Below, piece after piece: positions 44,155 to 54,282 of a stretch of DNA of 54,553 nucleotides (its first letter is position 1; each line of letters begins with the position of its first letter). The position numbers and the translations under genes are program-made. Source of the stretch: Ectocarpus siliculosus (lineage: Eukaryota > Sar > Phaeophyceae > Ectocarpales > Ectocarpaceae); the NCBI GenBank assembly GCA_000310025.1, contig FN648521.1, forward strand, positions 34,243 through 88,795, read 5' to 3'. The notes under the pieces were generated by a model. It was not told where the DNA came from, ran no database searches, and saw nothing but the letters and a program-made list of their open reading frames with translations.

Positions 44155-47113
44155 ATGGTGGGAAGCGAAACCTCTGCATTTATCGGTGTCATGACGGTCA
44201 TGGCATTGGTTCATGTATTCTCGTCACCAGCTCGGGATGGCACGGGAACTTTCGCAGATAGTTTCAAGGTGAGGGCAAGCCTGGTCTCCGCTTCCTACAT
44301 CTATCTCCATTTGACGGCCCAAGCCCGTTCCACGTCGGCATCCATACAAACCACATTGACTAACTATACTGCGAGGGCAAACCATGTACTGTACACTCTT
44401 TTGTGCACTATAGCCGTACCCAGGGAACGAGATATCCTCTTGGTTCAATTTCTCGGTCTAACATCAAGTAAAACAGAATTCGGTCGCCAAGTCTGAACAA
44501 AAACAACACTTCGAAGTATGTCAAAATTAGGTTGGTTGTTATTTCAGTATGACGTTGACGAGGTCTACGGTAACAGTCGCACTTACCTGTTCTTTGCCGC
44601 ATCGAATTGAAAACACATTCGGAACTCGACAGACAATTTCCCGGATCTGAACTCTGATTGGCTAACGTTTCTGCTTAAAACACACGCGCACGCCCAAAGC
44701 TCAACGAAACAAATCTCCAATCACCTCACACATGTACGTACGTCGATGTACTAACAGCGAAGCGTCGCTTACCAGGGCGCGGTGTTTCCCGATGCGACTG
44801 TACCTGCAGTCCAACTGATGTTATCGTAGAATGTATGTCCAGCCACGCTCGGCCTAAAGGGGGAAGGAGAACCAGTCGTTCTGGGGGGGTATGCATGACC
44901 CCCAATTTTCCGCACTACTGGGAGTTTTATCTAAAACCGCCCATGGGCAGCCCATGATCTGCCAACGAAGTGCCCGCCGTGGGCACTTCAACCAAGAGCT
45001 TAGCCACCGGCACGTCAACCTCGAACATACATCCACCCAGCGCCAACTTAGCACGAATCTATCGTGTGGGCTTGGGGACAGGGTTAGGGTGAGCGTTACG
45101 GATTTTTAGTCGTTATTCTGCCCTTCCAAAGCAAAGTCTACAGAATAGGAGTGCCCTGGTTACGGTAGGAGGGCACTCATTGACGGTCTATGAGCCGCCC
45201 ATGGGCAGCCCATGCGTTGCTCATGAACTGCCCACAAAGAGCCCACCATGGGCTGCCCATGGGCTTGCCCAGGGGCATTTCCCATGGTGGCCCGTGGGCA
45301 CCGTTGTGCCCACGGGCACTTTGTTTGGTGCCCATAAGCGGCCCGTGGGCTGCCCATGGGCTGCCCATGAGCAGAATGCTGTGCCCATGGGCAGTCCATG
45401 GGCAGCCCGTGGGCTGATAAACAAAACCGCCGAAGTGCAGGAGATCCTGCACGGCTGATAGTTTCCCGAGGGGCGCGTGGTTTGATTGACACCAACCTTG
45501 GGCAGGCATACTCCTGTCTGCGGGGTAAGTGGCTGCCGATGATCTTGTCAGTTTATCAATTTTCGCAGCAATAGAGGCCGGGAACACATATCCATTCCAC
45601 ACCGTCTCGTCAAACTCCGACGCCTGCACGAGAGCACTACTGTAGCTACCCCACGCTAACACGATATATAGTGTGCGTACCCCAACACGCTCATCACGAT
45701 TTAACGGGGATAGATTTGAAGTTGGAAAGGACAACGTATTTGATTGCAAGTGCGAACTGGAATGAAGAACCTCTACAGTTTCCTTCCAAAGGTTGCCCCA
45801 AAAGGAACCTGACACATGCCCAACCGTCGTTTGCTTGGCCGCGTAAACCGAATATACATGGTGGTGGAATGATGGGGGCGCGCGGCTTGCAAAAATAGGA
45901 ACCCTATGAGTATGCCACAACAAACGTTGGCTCCACGAAGCGCAGATTCATCCGACTCTTCGGGCGGGTGGTGTTCGTCTTGGTGATGTTCGGGACGTAC
46001 GTCGGACTCGAGTCTATGATTCGCTGGAAATCGTCGGCTTTCACGTCCAAGGTAAGGGCGCGTGCAAAACAAATCGTTCAGCACTGCGAACGGGATCGAG
46101 TTATTCGTACATATATTGTCATCCGAGAGTGAGGAGCAAAATCTGGCGCACTACTACTGCACTTAAGTGACACTCATGATTTTTGTCCATGTCGAAGATC
46201 ACGTGCGGCGTTTCGTACGTGGGCCATACAAAATATATCTTCGGCTTTGTGTGCTGCCATTGACGAACATGTCCGTCTCACATTCGATCCTTCTCTCTCT
46301 TGATCATTCTCCGCCACCTGCTGTACTTTGTTGTGTCGACGTCGTCGCTTTCGTCTTTCGGGTTTCCTGGCTTTCGGGTTATTTTCGTGAACATTGGCGT
46401 AGCCGGCTGCACCGCAAGCGAGGAAGAAAGCCGCCGAAGAACAAAGGGGCAGAGGGACGGGCGGATATGGCGACGCATACGGCAAAAGAGCTGAGGAAAG
46501 AGAGAGCGTCAAGATCGAGAAAGAGAAGAGGGAGGCCGTAGAAGAGAGATACGGAAAGGAGGGCGAGTACTACGACGCACACAGGAAAAGAGCGTTGGAA
46601 AACGAGAGGATCAGGATCGAGAAGGAGAAAAAGAAAGCAGCTGAAGAAGAGAGACGCAGGGTCGAGAAAGCGAAGCGGGAGGCTGCCGCTGAAGAAGACA
46701 GGCGCAGCATCGAGAAACAGAAGAGGGAGGTTGCAGCTGAAGAAGAGAGGATGAGGATCGAGAGAGAAAAGAAGAAAGCCATTGAAGTAGAGAGACGCAG
46801 GATCGAGCAAGCGAAGGGGGAGGCTGCCGCTGAAAAAGACCGGCGCAGGATCGAGCAAGCGGAGAGGGAGGCCGTCGCGGAAGAAGAGAGAGGCAGAATC
46901 GAGAAAGCAAAGAGGGAGAGCCCTCAAGAATCGAGACGCAGAAAACAGCTGGAAAATTACGAGACATACAAGAAAGCAGCCGAGGAAAAAGAGAGGATCA
47001 GGATCGAGAGAGAGAAGAGGGAGAGCCCTGAAGAAATGAGACGCAGAAAGGTGGACGAGTACTACGAAGCACGAAAGAGAACGGCTGCGGAAAAAGCGAA
47101 TGCGAAAGCGTAG
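44155..47113 (+). CDS. Membrane-anchored coiled-coil protein (three-exon model)
   Basis: Three phase-compatible exons. E1 44155-44268: ATG, 38 codons, donor AAG|GTGAGG, with a hydrophobic helix (AFIGVMTVMALVHVF). E2 45899-46051: acceptor ATAG, 51 codons, EPYEYATTNV then a helix (VVFVLVMFGTYVGL), donor AAG|GTAAGG. E3 46403-47113: 236 codons and TAG. E3 is almost entirely K/E/R/A coil with six to seven 15-16 residue repeats (RRRIEQAKGEAAAEKD type, about 48 nt each) and EYYDAHRKR-like blocks at both ends. A CCCATGGG element lies in intron 1. After TAG the same frame keeps coil-like sequence (KEATENESVSSEGDYFEAE) past a second stop, so the C-terminus may be truncated. Other exons may exist in the introns. 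The function is unknown. The large minus-strand frame across E3 is its shadow. Confidence 0.55.
44903..45447 (+). mobile_element. hAT-like CCCATGGG element, copy 3
   Basis: The left end caattttccgcactactggg matches copy 1's left end; the complemented right end ggatctcctgcacttcggcgg is its inverted partner. gcccatgggc palindromes fill the right arm (45190-45415). The core has gacagggttagggtgagcg. Target duplication is unclear (about 6 of 8 at best). It sits in an intron of the coiled-coil gene. Confidence 0.65.
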
Positions 47114-48779
47114 AAGGAGGCCACTGAAAACGAGAGCGTCAGTAGCGAGGGCGACTATTTCGAGGCAGAGAGGAGCTGATGCAAGAGGGTGGCGCAGGAG
47201 TACGAACAAGTTTCAAAGGATACGAACACGCAAGGGGCGAGACACTCGTCGGAACTCTGCCAGAAAAAGCAAAGAGTAAGAGCGAGGACGGTAACCGTCT
47301 GTGCTATTTCCGGTTCATTCGCCAGGCAAAAATGATTCGTGTATTGTTCTTGGCAGCCCCTCCCGTCCCAGATGCGATTGCACGACGGGTATTGATAAAC
47401 CAAAGCGAACCGAATACTCAACAGATGAGAGGAGGTCCGAACAGATTATCGTGCGTGGTATTTCGAGTCGGGAATAAACTAGCGGCCATACAGCTTCATT
47501 GGATCGGCACGTACATGCGGACACCGTCACAGATTGTCTGTGTTGATGTACATGCGCACATTGCGGGTGTTTCACCAGGTCTCCCTCTGGGGCGGGCTTG
47601 TGTTACGGCGTCCGTGTACCTGTCGCGTGAAGAATGTGACCACATGCTTGTGGGGAGTGTGGTACCAGCTTGGGGAGCGCGTGGGGGCGGGTGATGTGCG
47701 TATTCTTCAACTCGAGCTGTGTCGGACGAGAGGTTTGCCAGAAACGTCGGGGAAAGATACCGTACATAGCACCCCAAAGAGACAGTTAGCATCGCCTACG
47801 TAGCAAGACAGGATGTTGCGTTTACATTCGGGGTAGGCACGTTGGCGGCGGATATGGAGATATAAGGTGAGGAGCACGAGGCACACTCGTTTCACGGGAT
47901 ACCTGGCTGGAGTGTGAACGCAAACGCGACTACATGCCTTGGGAAAGTGAACGAACGTCGAACATGGGGCGAAAGATAGAATCGGAACTACGGTAGGGTG
48001 ACGCTTACATCGTCGCGGCGACATATTTCGGGGGAAATGATAACCATTCTCACGCCGCTTCCCATTTATTTTTTTCGTCCTATACATTCTGGACGTTTGT
48101 CTTTTCCATCTTTCAGTACAGTTTCGACACGCGCCATGCAAACATTTGGGTGAGCGCACAGCCCAGCAGACGTGCAGCCTGTCTGTAAAGATATACTTTC
48201 TCGAAGAGTTCGTGCGTTCCGACACGAGGCTGTCGATGACACGCTTGGCCTCGTCACCGGGAATGCAGGAATGAGCGAACCCGAAACAGCTGACTATGTG
48301 GACTGCGCGCCTTCTCTTAATCGCGCTCACGCTGCAGTTTCGTTGAAACGTTGTACGCTGTAGAAATCAAAAGGGCATACATCCTCGAACGCACACATGG
48401 AATCTAAGGCTCTGTCCGCTTCTCTCGGTGCACCAGCACTTGAGCAGACACGATCTTCGCTTTGTCCAGGGATAAAACGTTGTCCCCATGGTGTGTTGTA
48501 CAGCCATAAGCAACGGTTAGCCGTGACGGTTGTGCTTGCGCACAATCTATGTTCCTTCTGTGGGTGTAGGACGCAACTCGAACTCATACAAGTGTGATGG
48601 TGGGTTGTGTACCAATCGCCATCTCGTCGGTCGTTCTACGATGGTTTCGCGTCGTCTTTTCGCAAAATCCCCATCACGACAAGAGCACCACTGCCTAGAA
48701 AACGATCACGAGAATCTCGTAGGTGGAGGACACCACGGTTGCTTGAGGCAAGCTGGGGTGCCAAGAATCAATCAACACA
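47114..48779. other. No firmly supported gene
   Basis: A 171-codon plus frame (47179-47694) and a 207-codon minus frame (47707-48330) lack recognisable domains and splice context. The first 150 bases hold the frame continuing from the coiled-coil exon. Confidence 0.3.
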
Positions 48780-48789
48780 GCCTCCCTGA

Positions 48790-48881
48790 GACGAAAAAGC
48801 CCCCTCTTTGAGCTCTTTCATCATCCCCCCGAAGGAGGCGACGATGAGCATGACGATGAAAATTGTGAAGGCATCGTCTGT
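48790..48881 (-). CDS. Candidate single-transmembrane exon
   Basis: After acceptor CCCTAG the minus strand reads TDDAFTIFIVMLIVASFGG and then MMKELKEG. The layout (acidic lead, hydrophobic helix, F-G-G, charged tail) resembles the plus-strand candidate at 4589-4684. No good donor was found, so the low-coordinate border is approximate. Confidence 0.35.
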
Positions 48882-49029
48882 CTAGGGTTGGTTGCACGTG
48901 CAGCACAAGAAAACCTACATTCAAAACGGTGCCAACAAACTCCCATGAAGAGGTAGGAGTCTAGATTATGGTACCCTTCCCGGGATCGCATAAGGTAGTC
49001 TACACTACTACCGGGGTTCTTCATTCTAC

Positions 49030-49140
49030 AAAGTACATCCCAGGAACGTTCGTCTTCTAGAGAAGCTCTGGGAAACGGGATTATCACGGTCGTGAAGAGG
49101 ATTATGACTGCGAATAGCCATTGGGAACGAAAGCAAACAT
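49030..49140 (-). CDS. Candidate transmembrane segment
   Basis: The minus-strand frame reads SQWLFAVIILFTTVIIPF followed by PRASLEDERSWDVLCR. This is a hydrophobic helix with an acidic tail. Splice borders are not resolved. It could be an exon upstream of the 48.8-kb candidate. Confidence 0.3.
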
Positions 49141-50346
49141 CCACATTGCTTCCTACGGGTTGCTGACTTCACTCTTGGAATCTTGGAAATGTTACACAGT
49201 GATTTCGTGCGGCTGGCAGAGGGGGTTTCCCGGACGTTTGAACCTCAGGCACAATCTGCATACTCTTGTTTGGCTTGCAGAACACAATTTCCTTGTCGGG
49301 ACCCGACTATTTTTTGCGAGAAGCCGAGAACACTCGGGGAGGTGCCATTGGCCTGCCCAGTGATGGTTGTGCGTGCGAGGGATCATTTGCCTGAAAACAA
49401 CTGAATCAAAGATCAACCATCACTCGTCTCTTGAACTATCGATGGTGACGAGTCCGTTGTACTTACGTAAGAAATAAATCACTTAAGGGTCACCATAAGC
49501 ATCCAACAACAGTGCTGTTCGCGGCAGGTGTACGAGCAGAAATGGGGCAAAAAAACTTCCGCTGAGGCCCAACAGCTGGGCATCCGCAGAAAAAAACTGT
49601 CGGCATGGTGCACGATAGTCGCTCCCAAGCCCCGATCCCACCATATCCACCCCTATTCGATAGTCGCTTTCCCGAGATACATGATCGCATTTTCGTGCTC
49701 ATGTTGCCCACTTGATGTTCATTCACTGGATTCGAAGTGATTGGTTCTTCTGCCCTATGTCGATTTGCTTCTTGCCCGAGGCATGCAACGCAAGTCGATT
49801 CCACGTCACGTCGTCTCGATGCCCATTTCCATACACATTGAACCAAATCCAACTCGGTTCATTCATCTGGACTACCTCTTTTGGTGGAGAATCATAAGGT
49901 TATCATGCTGCCTCTCGCCCACATCACTCTCCTCGCGAGAGGAAGCTCGTCGCCTCAACATATATCAGTGCAATTCTATCTGATCGACACACAGGATACA
50001 TACGCAATACCTCTCGCTAACACATGGAGGGCATCACCCTGTCGCTACAATAATTGAGCCAGAAATTTCTTGGCCAAGGAAGAGAGGTCCATCGAATGTG
50101 CCGCCGGCTGTTTCACAGATGGATGGTCCAAATTGCCGCCTGACCTACAGGGCGTGCAGGCATCCATGAAGATGCGCGATGACGAAAATAACAATGATCT
50201 GGCCCCACCTCATATCTTCTTGATTCAACCGGACAAACCGTGCCCACGGAAATGCGTTGGTGGATACATGGCACACAACCACCTCCATAACGGATTGCGA
50301 AGATCACACATGTTTTAGGTCATGTCTCCAACACACATGAAATAAC

Positions 50347-50460
50347 AGGAACCCTATGAGGTGGCCCTGCGACGCATGAAGTCGTCGTAGCGTCTGTTGT
50401 GTGCAAGGCGCTCTTCGTCATCCAATTTACGATTGTACTCGCGGCGTGTGCCCTGGTCCT
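50347..50460 (+). pseudogene. Frameshifted relative of the EPYE transmembrane exon
   Basis: The acceptor and first bases (acaggaaccctatgag) match the start of E2 at 45899 (ataggaaccctatgag). The EPYE frame hits a stop after 13 codons. A neighbouring frame then gives a hydrophobic helix (ALFVIQFTIVLAACALVL). A small indel between the two parts would explain this, so it is probably a broken paralogue. Confidence 0.4.
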
Positions 50461-51024
50461 TAAGTACCTACCGACAGCGGTAGAAAAAGGGCGAGAATGA
50501 GGGGGGTCCGGCCAAGCAGAAAGTTGTGTATCTACATAACCCAATAGTTCATTGCATATGGTATCAACAACTGTCGAACCGTGCTATCGTGGCCATACAG
50601 TCTAGAAGTCCTGTTAAGGAGCCTTATCGCAACCGCTGTTGAAAACCAAACATCTGCACCTGTTGCCCTCTGGAACGGCTGTCACCAACATCAACCTACT
50701 GTGGATGGCCGAAAGTGATGGGTAGTGTACATAGGGTCTCCACTATGGGGAACAATGCTGTATCGATTGGCGCGATTTGTAGGCGAGCTCGTGTTTTGTG
50801 CTTCGGTATTGCGATGTAAACAATAGACTATATTTTCTGTACAGTAGTCCCCCTGCATGATGTTGCTTCCGTTTCGTTTTGGTTGAGCAAAGTTGCTCTG
50901 TATCATACTTCTTCCACCCGACACAGACAAGATATGTTCCAAACGGGTTCTTCGTGGTAATCCAACGTGCTGGCGGTGTGAGTCTTGCCATGTTACCGCG
51001 CCTGCCGGTGGTTCATTTTCTCAC

Positions 51025-51129
51025 CTCATACGCTTCATTAATTGCCCGAAATTGGCGAGCGGCGTCTGAATTGCCTGGGTTTTTGTCGGGGTGGTGCCTG
51101 AGCGCCAACTTGCGGTAGGCTTCCTTGAT
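51025..51129 (-). CDS. DnaJ (J-domain) exon
   Basis: 105 nt, 35 codons, phase 0, acceptor CGCAG and donor GAG|GTGAGA. It encodes [20 protein letters not shown] then [10 protein letters not shown]: helix II, the invariant HPD loop and helix III of a J domain, the Hsp70-stimulating part of DnaJ-type co-chaperones. The N-terminal part (Y-x-x-L-G-V) was not found upstream. Downstream, at about 50890-50930, the minus strand has ILSVS in one frame and KKYDTE in another, which would fit the end of the domain if one base is missing. Flanking helical modules on the same strand could belong to the same gene. Confidence 0.75.
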
Positions 51130-51478
51130 CTGCGTGCCATCCCCGGACGCGAAAGGTGGCGAAAGAGAGGTTGGAAGACCATGGCAGGAGACTGAGAGGC
51201 GCGCGGGGAGATCGGATGAGTCTCATCATGTTAGACTACCTCTATCTTACAACGGGCCCAGAACATGCACTCGTATGTTTCGGGAAAGTAAAATACGTCC
51301 ATTTAGCAGGACTCGTGCTCGCGTTCACCTTATTTCGTGGGGCGTTGGACCTGACCCAAAGGGTCGCGTAATGCCCCCCTCCGCTCCCTTCTGCCCTGAC
51401 GGCCTCTTCCTGGGCGGCCTCGTCCGCGGCTTTCCTCCTCCTATCTTCGGCCTTCCGTTCCTCTTCGGCCGCTCGAAC

Positions 51479-51574
51479 CTTGGCTTGTTCCTGTCTGCAG
51501 TAGTCGAGCTCTTGAGCTACCTCGACCGACGTTGGGTGGCCATCACCAACATCGTTCAGGTACTTCAGGTAGTG
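51479..51574 (-). CDS. Helical module exon 2
   Basis: 96 nt, 32 codons, phase 0 (acceptor GCGCAG, donor AAG|GTTCGA). It encodes HYLKYLNDVGDGHPTSVEV then ELDYCRQEQAK. The open frame continues as an acidic coil past the proposed donor, so a longer exon is possible. Confidence 0.6.
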
Positions 51575-51816
51575 CTGCGCGAACTCGGTCGGATCAAGTG
51601 CATAGTTCGAGGGAAACACCGAAGATTGAAAAAACATTGCTGTCGTACTTCCCCGACGTCGGCGGTGTAGTCAAAATGGTGTGAGGATTTACAGATTTCT
51701 CTCCCGGCGCATGCTACGCATGACCATCGTGTCTGTGCGTTGCCATGACGGTGCTAGATAGAGTAGTGCACGAGCAACGCCTTCCAGCATGTGCTAGAAA
51801 GGCGTTTCGCACGTAC

Positions 51817-51876
51817 CGTAATCGCCAACTCCCACTGCTCCGAGGACTTGTGGCTCCGTGCCTTTCGGAGTAGTTC
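51817..51876 (-). CDS. Helical module exon 1 (60 nt)
   Basis: 60 nt, phase 0, acceptor TCCAG, donor GTACGT. It encodes ELLRKARSHKSSEQWELAIT. It lies exactly 1000 bp below the next copy. Confidence 0.7.
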
Positions 51877-52264
51877 CTGGAGAGCAGTGCGTGTTGTTTC
51901 GCGAGAGAACAAACGACGGGCACTCGCATTATGATCGAAACAGATTTAGCGCCAAATTCCGTGCTTCTTCAAGACCTCTCCTTTTCTCTCTCTCTCGCTC
52001 GCTCGTCCAGGGACTCAGCCTGCTTGCGCCGCTCTGGAAGCAAACCACGGGACTTATGAGCAATCCCCAACCGGAGCCGCAGTTGGCCGAAGTATCGAAC
52101 ATGTTGGTCCAACGATGCATGCGACATCTCTCAAATCAACAGCCGCCTAGACTATGTGCCTAGTACAAAAGCTGATCACAATGCGATTGGTTTCAACAGC
52201 AGGATCTCTTACGCTCAACCTTAATTTAACCTCTCATTTCCACCTTTCTTTTCTCGTCTTCGAC

Positions 52265-52396
52265 CTTCTTCCGCTTCTCTTCTGCCGCTTTCACTCTCTT
52301 CTCTTCTACTTTCTGGCGGCACTCGTCGAGCTCATCAGCTACCTCGTGCCATGTTGGGTGGCGGACACCCACGTCGTTGAGGTACCTCTGGTAGTC
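52265..52396 (-). CDS. Helical module exon 2
   Basis: 132 nt, 44 codons, phase 0 (acceptor ATGCAG, donor AAG|GTCGAA). It encodes DYQRYLNDVGVRHPTWHEV then ELDECRQKVEEKR and a coil ending EKRKK. It is closest to the family consensus. Confidence 0.65.
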
Positions 52397-52816
52397 CTGC
52401 ATGGGGCGAGGGCACAGTTCGAGGGAAGATTTATTACGGTCTAATGTTGCTGCGGGAAGACAGTGCTGAACTCTTCTCGCATTAAAAATCGAAGGCAAAG
52501 TACCGCAGAGGGGAGGGTAGAGAGGGGTATTTTTGTGTGACCACGGGTTGGAGTAAACGGCACTAGTGCTGTGAGCGCTCATTTGAAGTGAAGAAAAAAA
52601 AAATGATGCTGCACTTCCGAGGTCGGTGTGACACTTTTTTGAGTCTAAACGCAGTTTCCATTGAGTCGAATGGGGTGCGATACTGATGTAGATGTCGGCG
52701 AAACTGTGAAGAAAACGATGTGCCTCGACGAGAAACTGCACGCACACACGTGCGGGTTGATAGCGCACGACCAACGTAATGTGGCGCACGAGAAGAAGGG
52801 GCTACGTTGAACGCAC

Positions 52817-52876
52817 CGCAATCGCCGACTCCCACTGCTCCAAGCACTTGTGGTTCCGGGCCGTTCGCAGCAACTC
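52817..52876 (-). CDS. Helical module exon 1 (60 nt)
   Basis: 60 nt, phase 0, acceptor TCCAG, donor GTGCGT. It encodes ELLRTARNHKCLEQWESAIA. Confidence 0.7.
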
Positions 52877-53315
52877 CTGGAGAGCAGTAACGCGTGTTTG
52901 ACGACGTAACGAAATACAGTATACAGGCTACATATCAAGGGAAGTCGAGGTAGTATATCAACGCTCACATGGTCGAACTAAGTGAAACGTCAACAATCAC
53001 ACCTTCAAGGGTCCCCCCCTCTCAATCTCGCTCTCCATGCGTTTGGGTCGGTCTTCATCTTGTCATCTGTCCGACCCGCTCCTCACCCAGGAACCCATAA
53101 TTGCCCTTGCCCCACTACATCTGGAGGGATTTTTCAAGACTTGTTGGCAACTCTCACACGGAGCCTTCCATGCATATAATAGATGTCCGTTCAAGCTAGC
53201 TGTCAAACAGGGTTTACGTATCGCTGAACTCGTTTCAAAGCCCAATCAATTCTGGAAATGATATTGGCTTCTACAGCACGATATTCTACGTTCACACAAT
53301 CAATATTGCCGCCAC

Positions 53316-53453
53316 CTTCTTCCGGTTCTCGTCGGCCGCTTTCGCCTTCTCTTCCTTTGCTTTCAACTCCCGTCGGCAATGGCGGAGCTCTTCTGATACC
53401 TCGCACGATGTTTTGTGGCACAAACCCACGTTGCTGAGGTAACGGCGGAAGTC
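53316..53453 (-). CDS. Helical module exon 2
   Basis: 138 nt, 46 codons, phase 0 (acceptor TTGCAG, donor AAG|GTGGCG). It encodes DFRRYLSNVGLCHKTSCEV then ELRHCRRELKAKEEK and a coil ending ENRKK. Confidence 0.65.
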
Positions 53454-53757
53454 CTGCAAGAATTCGGTCGGATAGACGTCGTATTTTCGAGCGACCAGAC
53501 TGTTGCCTCTTGTTTCTTCTCTTCGTCGGCGTGGTACTATGACTGTGCCGGCGACCAGCGCACGCTACGCAGAGCCTCATCCTGGGTGTGCTGGGTGGAT
53601 TGGTGGTTTCCGTGGAAATGGGACTGTATTGAAAGGAATGAGGCGCGGCACAGATGTCGGAACTTTGGGTAAAAGTGTTCCTACAGTGAAACTGCGCATG
53701 CGTGCATTGCTAACAGCGAGCAACGTGTTCACACACGCCAACGTGAGTGGTACGTAC

Positions 53758-53817
53758 CTCAATCGCCAGCTCCCATTCTTGCAAACGCACATGGTTCTGT
53801 GCCTTCTTTCGCAAGGC
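53758..53817 (-). CDS. Helical module exon 1 (60 nt)
   Basis: 60 nt, phase 0, acceptor AACAG, donor GTACGTA. It encodes ALRKKAQNHVRLQEWELAIE. Confidence 0.7.
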
Positions 53818-53964
53818 CTGTTGAGCAATGCGAGTTCGACGACAGCACGAACATCCAGGGAATACTACAGTATCAGTTGTCACATGATGATCGAAACAAA
53901 GATCCCCTTCGATTGTGGTTTTATTCTCGTAGGCCATATTTCCTAATAGCACCGCCAGCACTTG

Positions 53965-54015
53965 GTCTCCCTCTCTCCCTCTCTCGCTCTCTCGCTCTCT
54001 CTCTCTCTCCCTATC
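53965..54015. repeat. CT-rich microsatellite
   Basis: CTCTCTC/CTCGCTCT run. Similar CT-rich runs stand at the same relative place in the units at 51.98 and 34.09 kb, so it is part of the duplicated unit. Confidence 0.85.
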
Positions 54016-54183
54016 TCTCCACCCCTCAATCGGTTGCTCCCCGCTGCCCTCTGGAGCATTCTCTTTTTCTCTATCCCACCGAGGCGCACGGCCTGCTCGC
54101 GCCCCACTCTCCTTGGGAGAATGCAACAAGACTTGTCGGCGGCTTCAACACATCTCCTACTAACCCCCGCCAGGCCAAGGTAC

Positions 54184-54282
54184 CTTCCACATCGGCTCCC
54201 GTCGGCAGCGTTCAAGCTCGTCTGCCACCTCGTCCCATTTCGGGTGGACGACGCCCACTTCGTCCATGTAGCTCTGGAAATA
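54184..54282 (-). CDS. Helical module exon 2 (array edge)
   Basis: 99 nt, 33 codons, phase 0 (acceptor ATGCAG, donor AAG|GTACCT). It encodes YFQSYMDEVGVVHPKWDEV then ELERCRREPMWK. Its partner exon 1 would lie beyond the window edge, so the array probably continues. Confidence 0.65.

Noticed and set aside
45177-45923. 248-codon minus-strand open frame
   Set aside because: It runs through the CCCATGGG palindrome arrays, where both strands stay open by composition, and has no domain.
46379-47209. 276-codon minus-strand frame, Leu/Phe/Ser-rich, looking like a membrane protein
   Set aside because: It is the antisense of the Glu/Lys/Arg coiled-coil exon; the hydrophobic look is a mirror of Glu/Lys codons.
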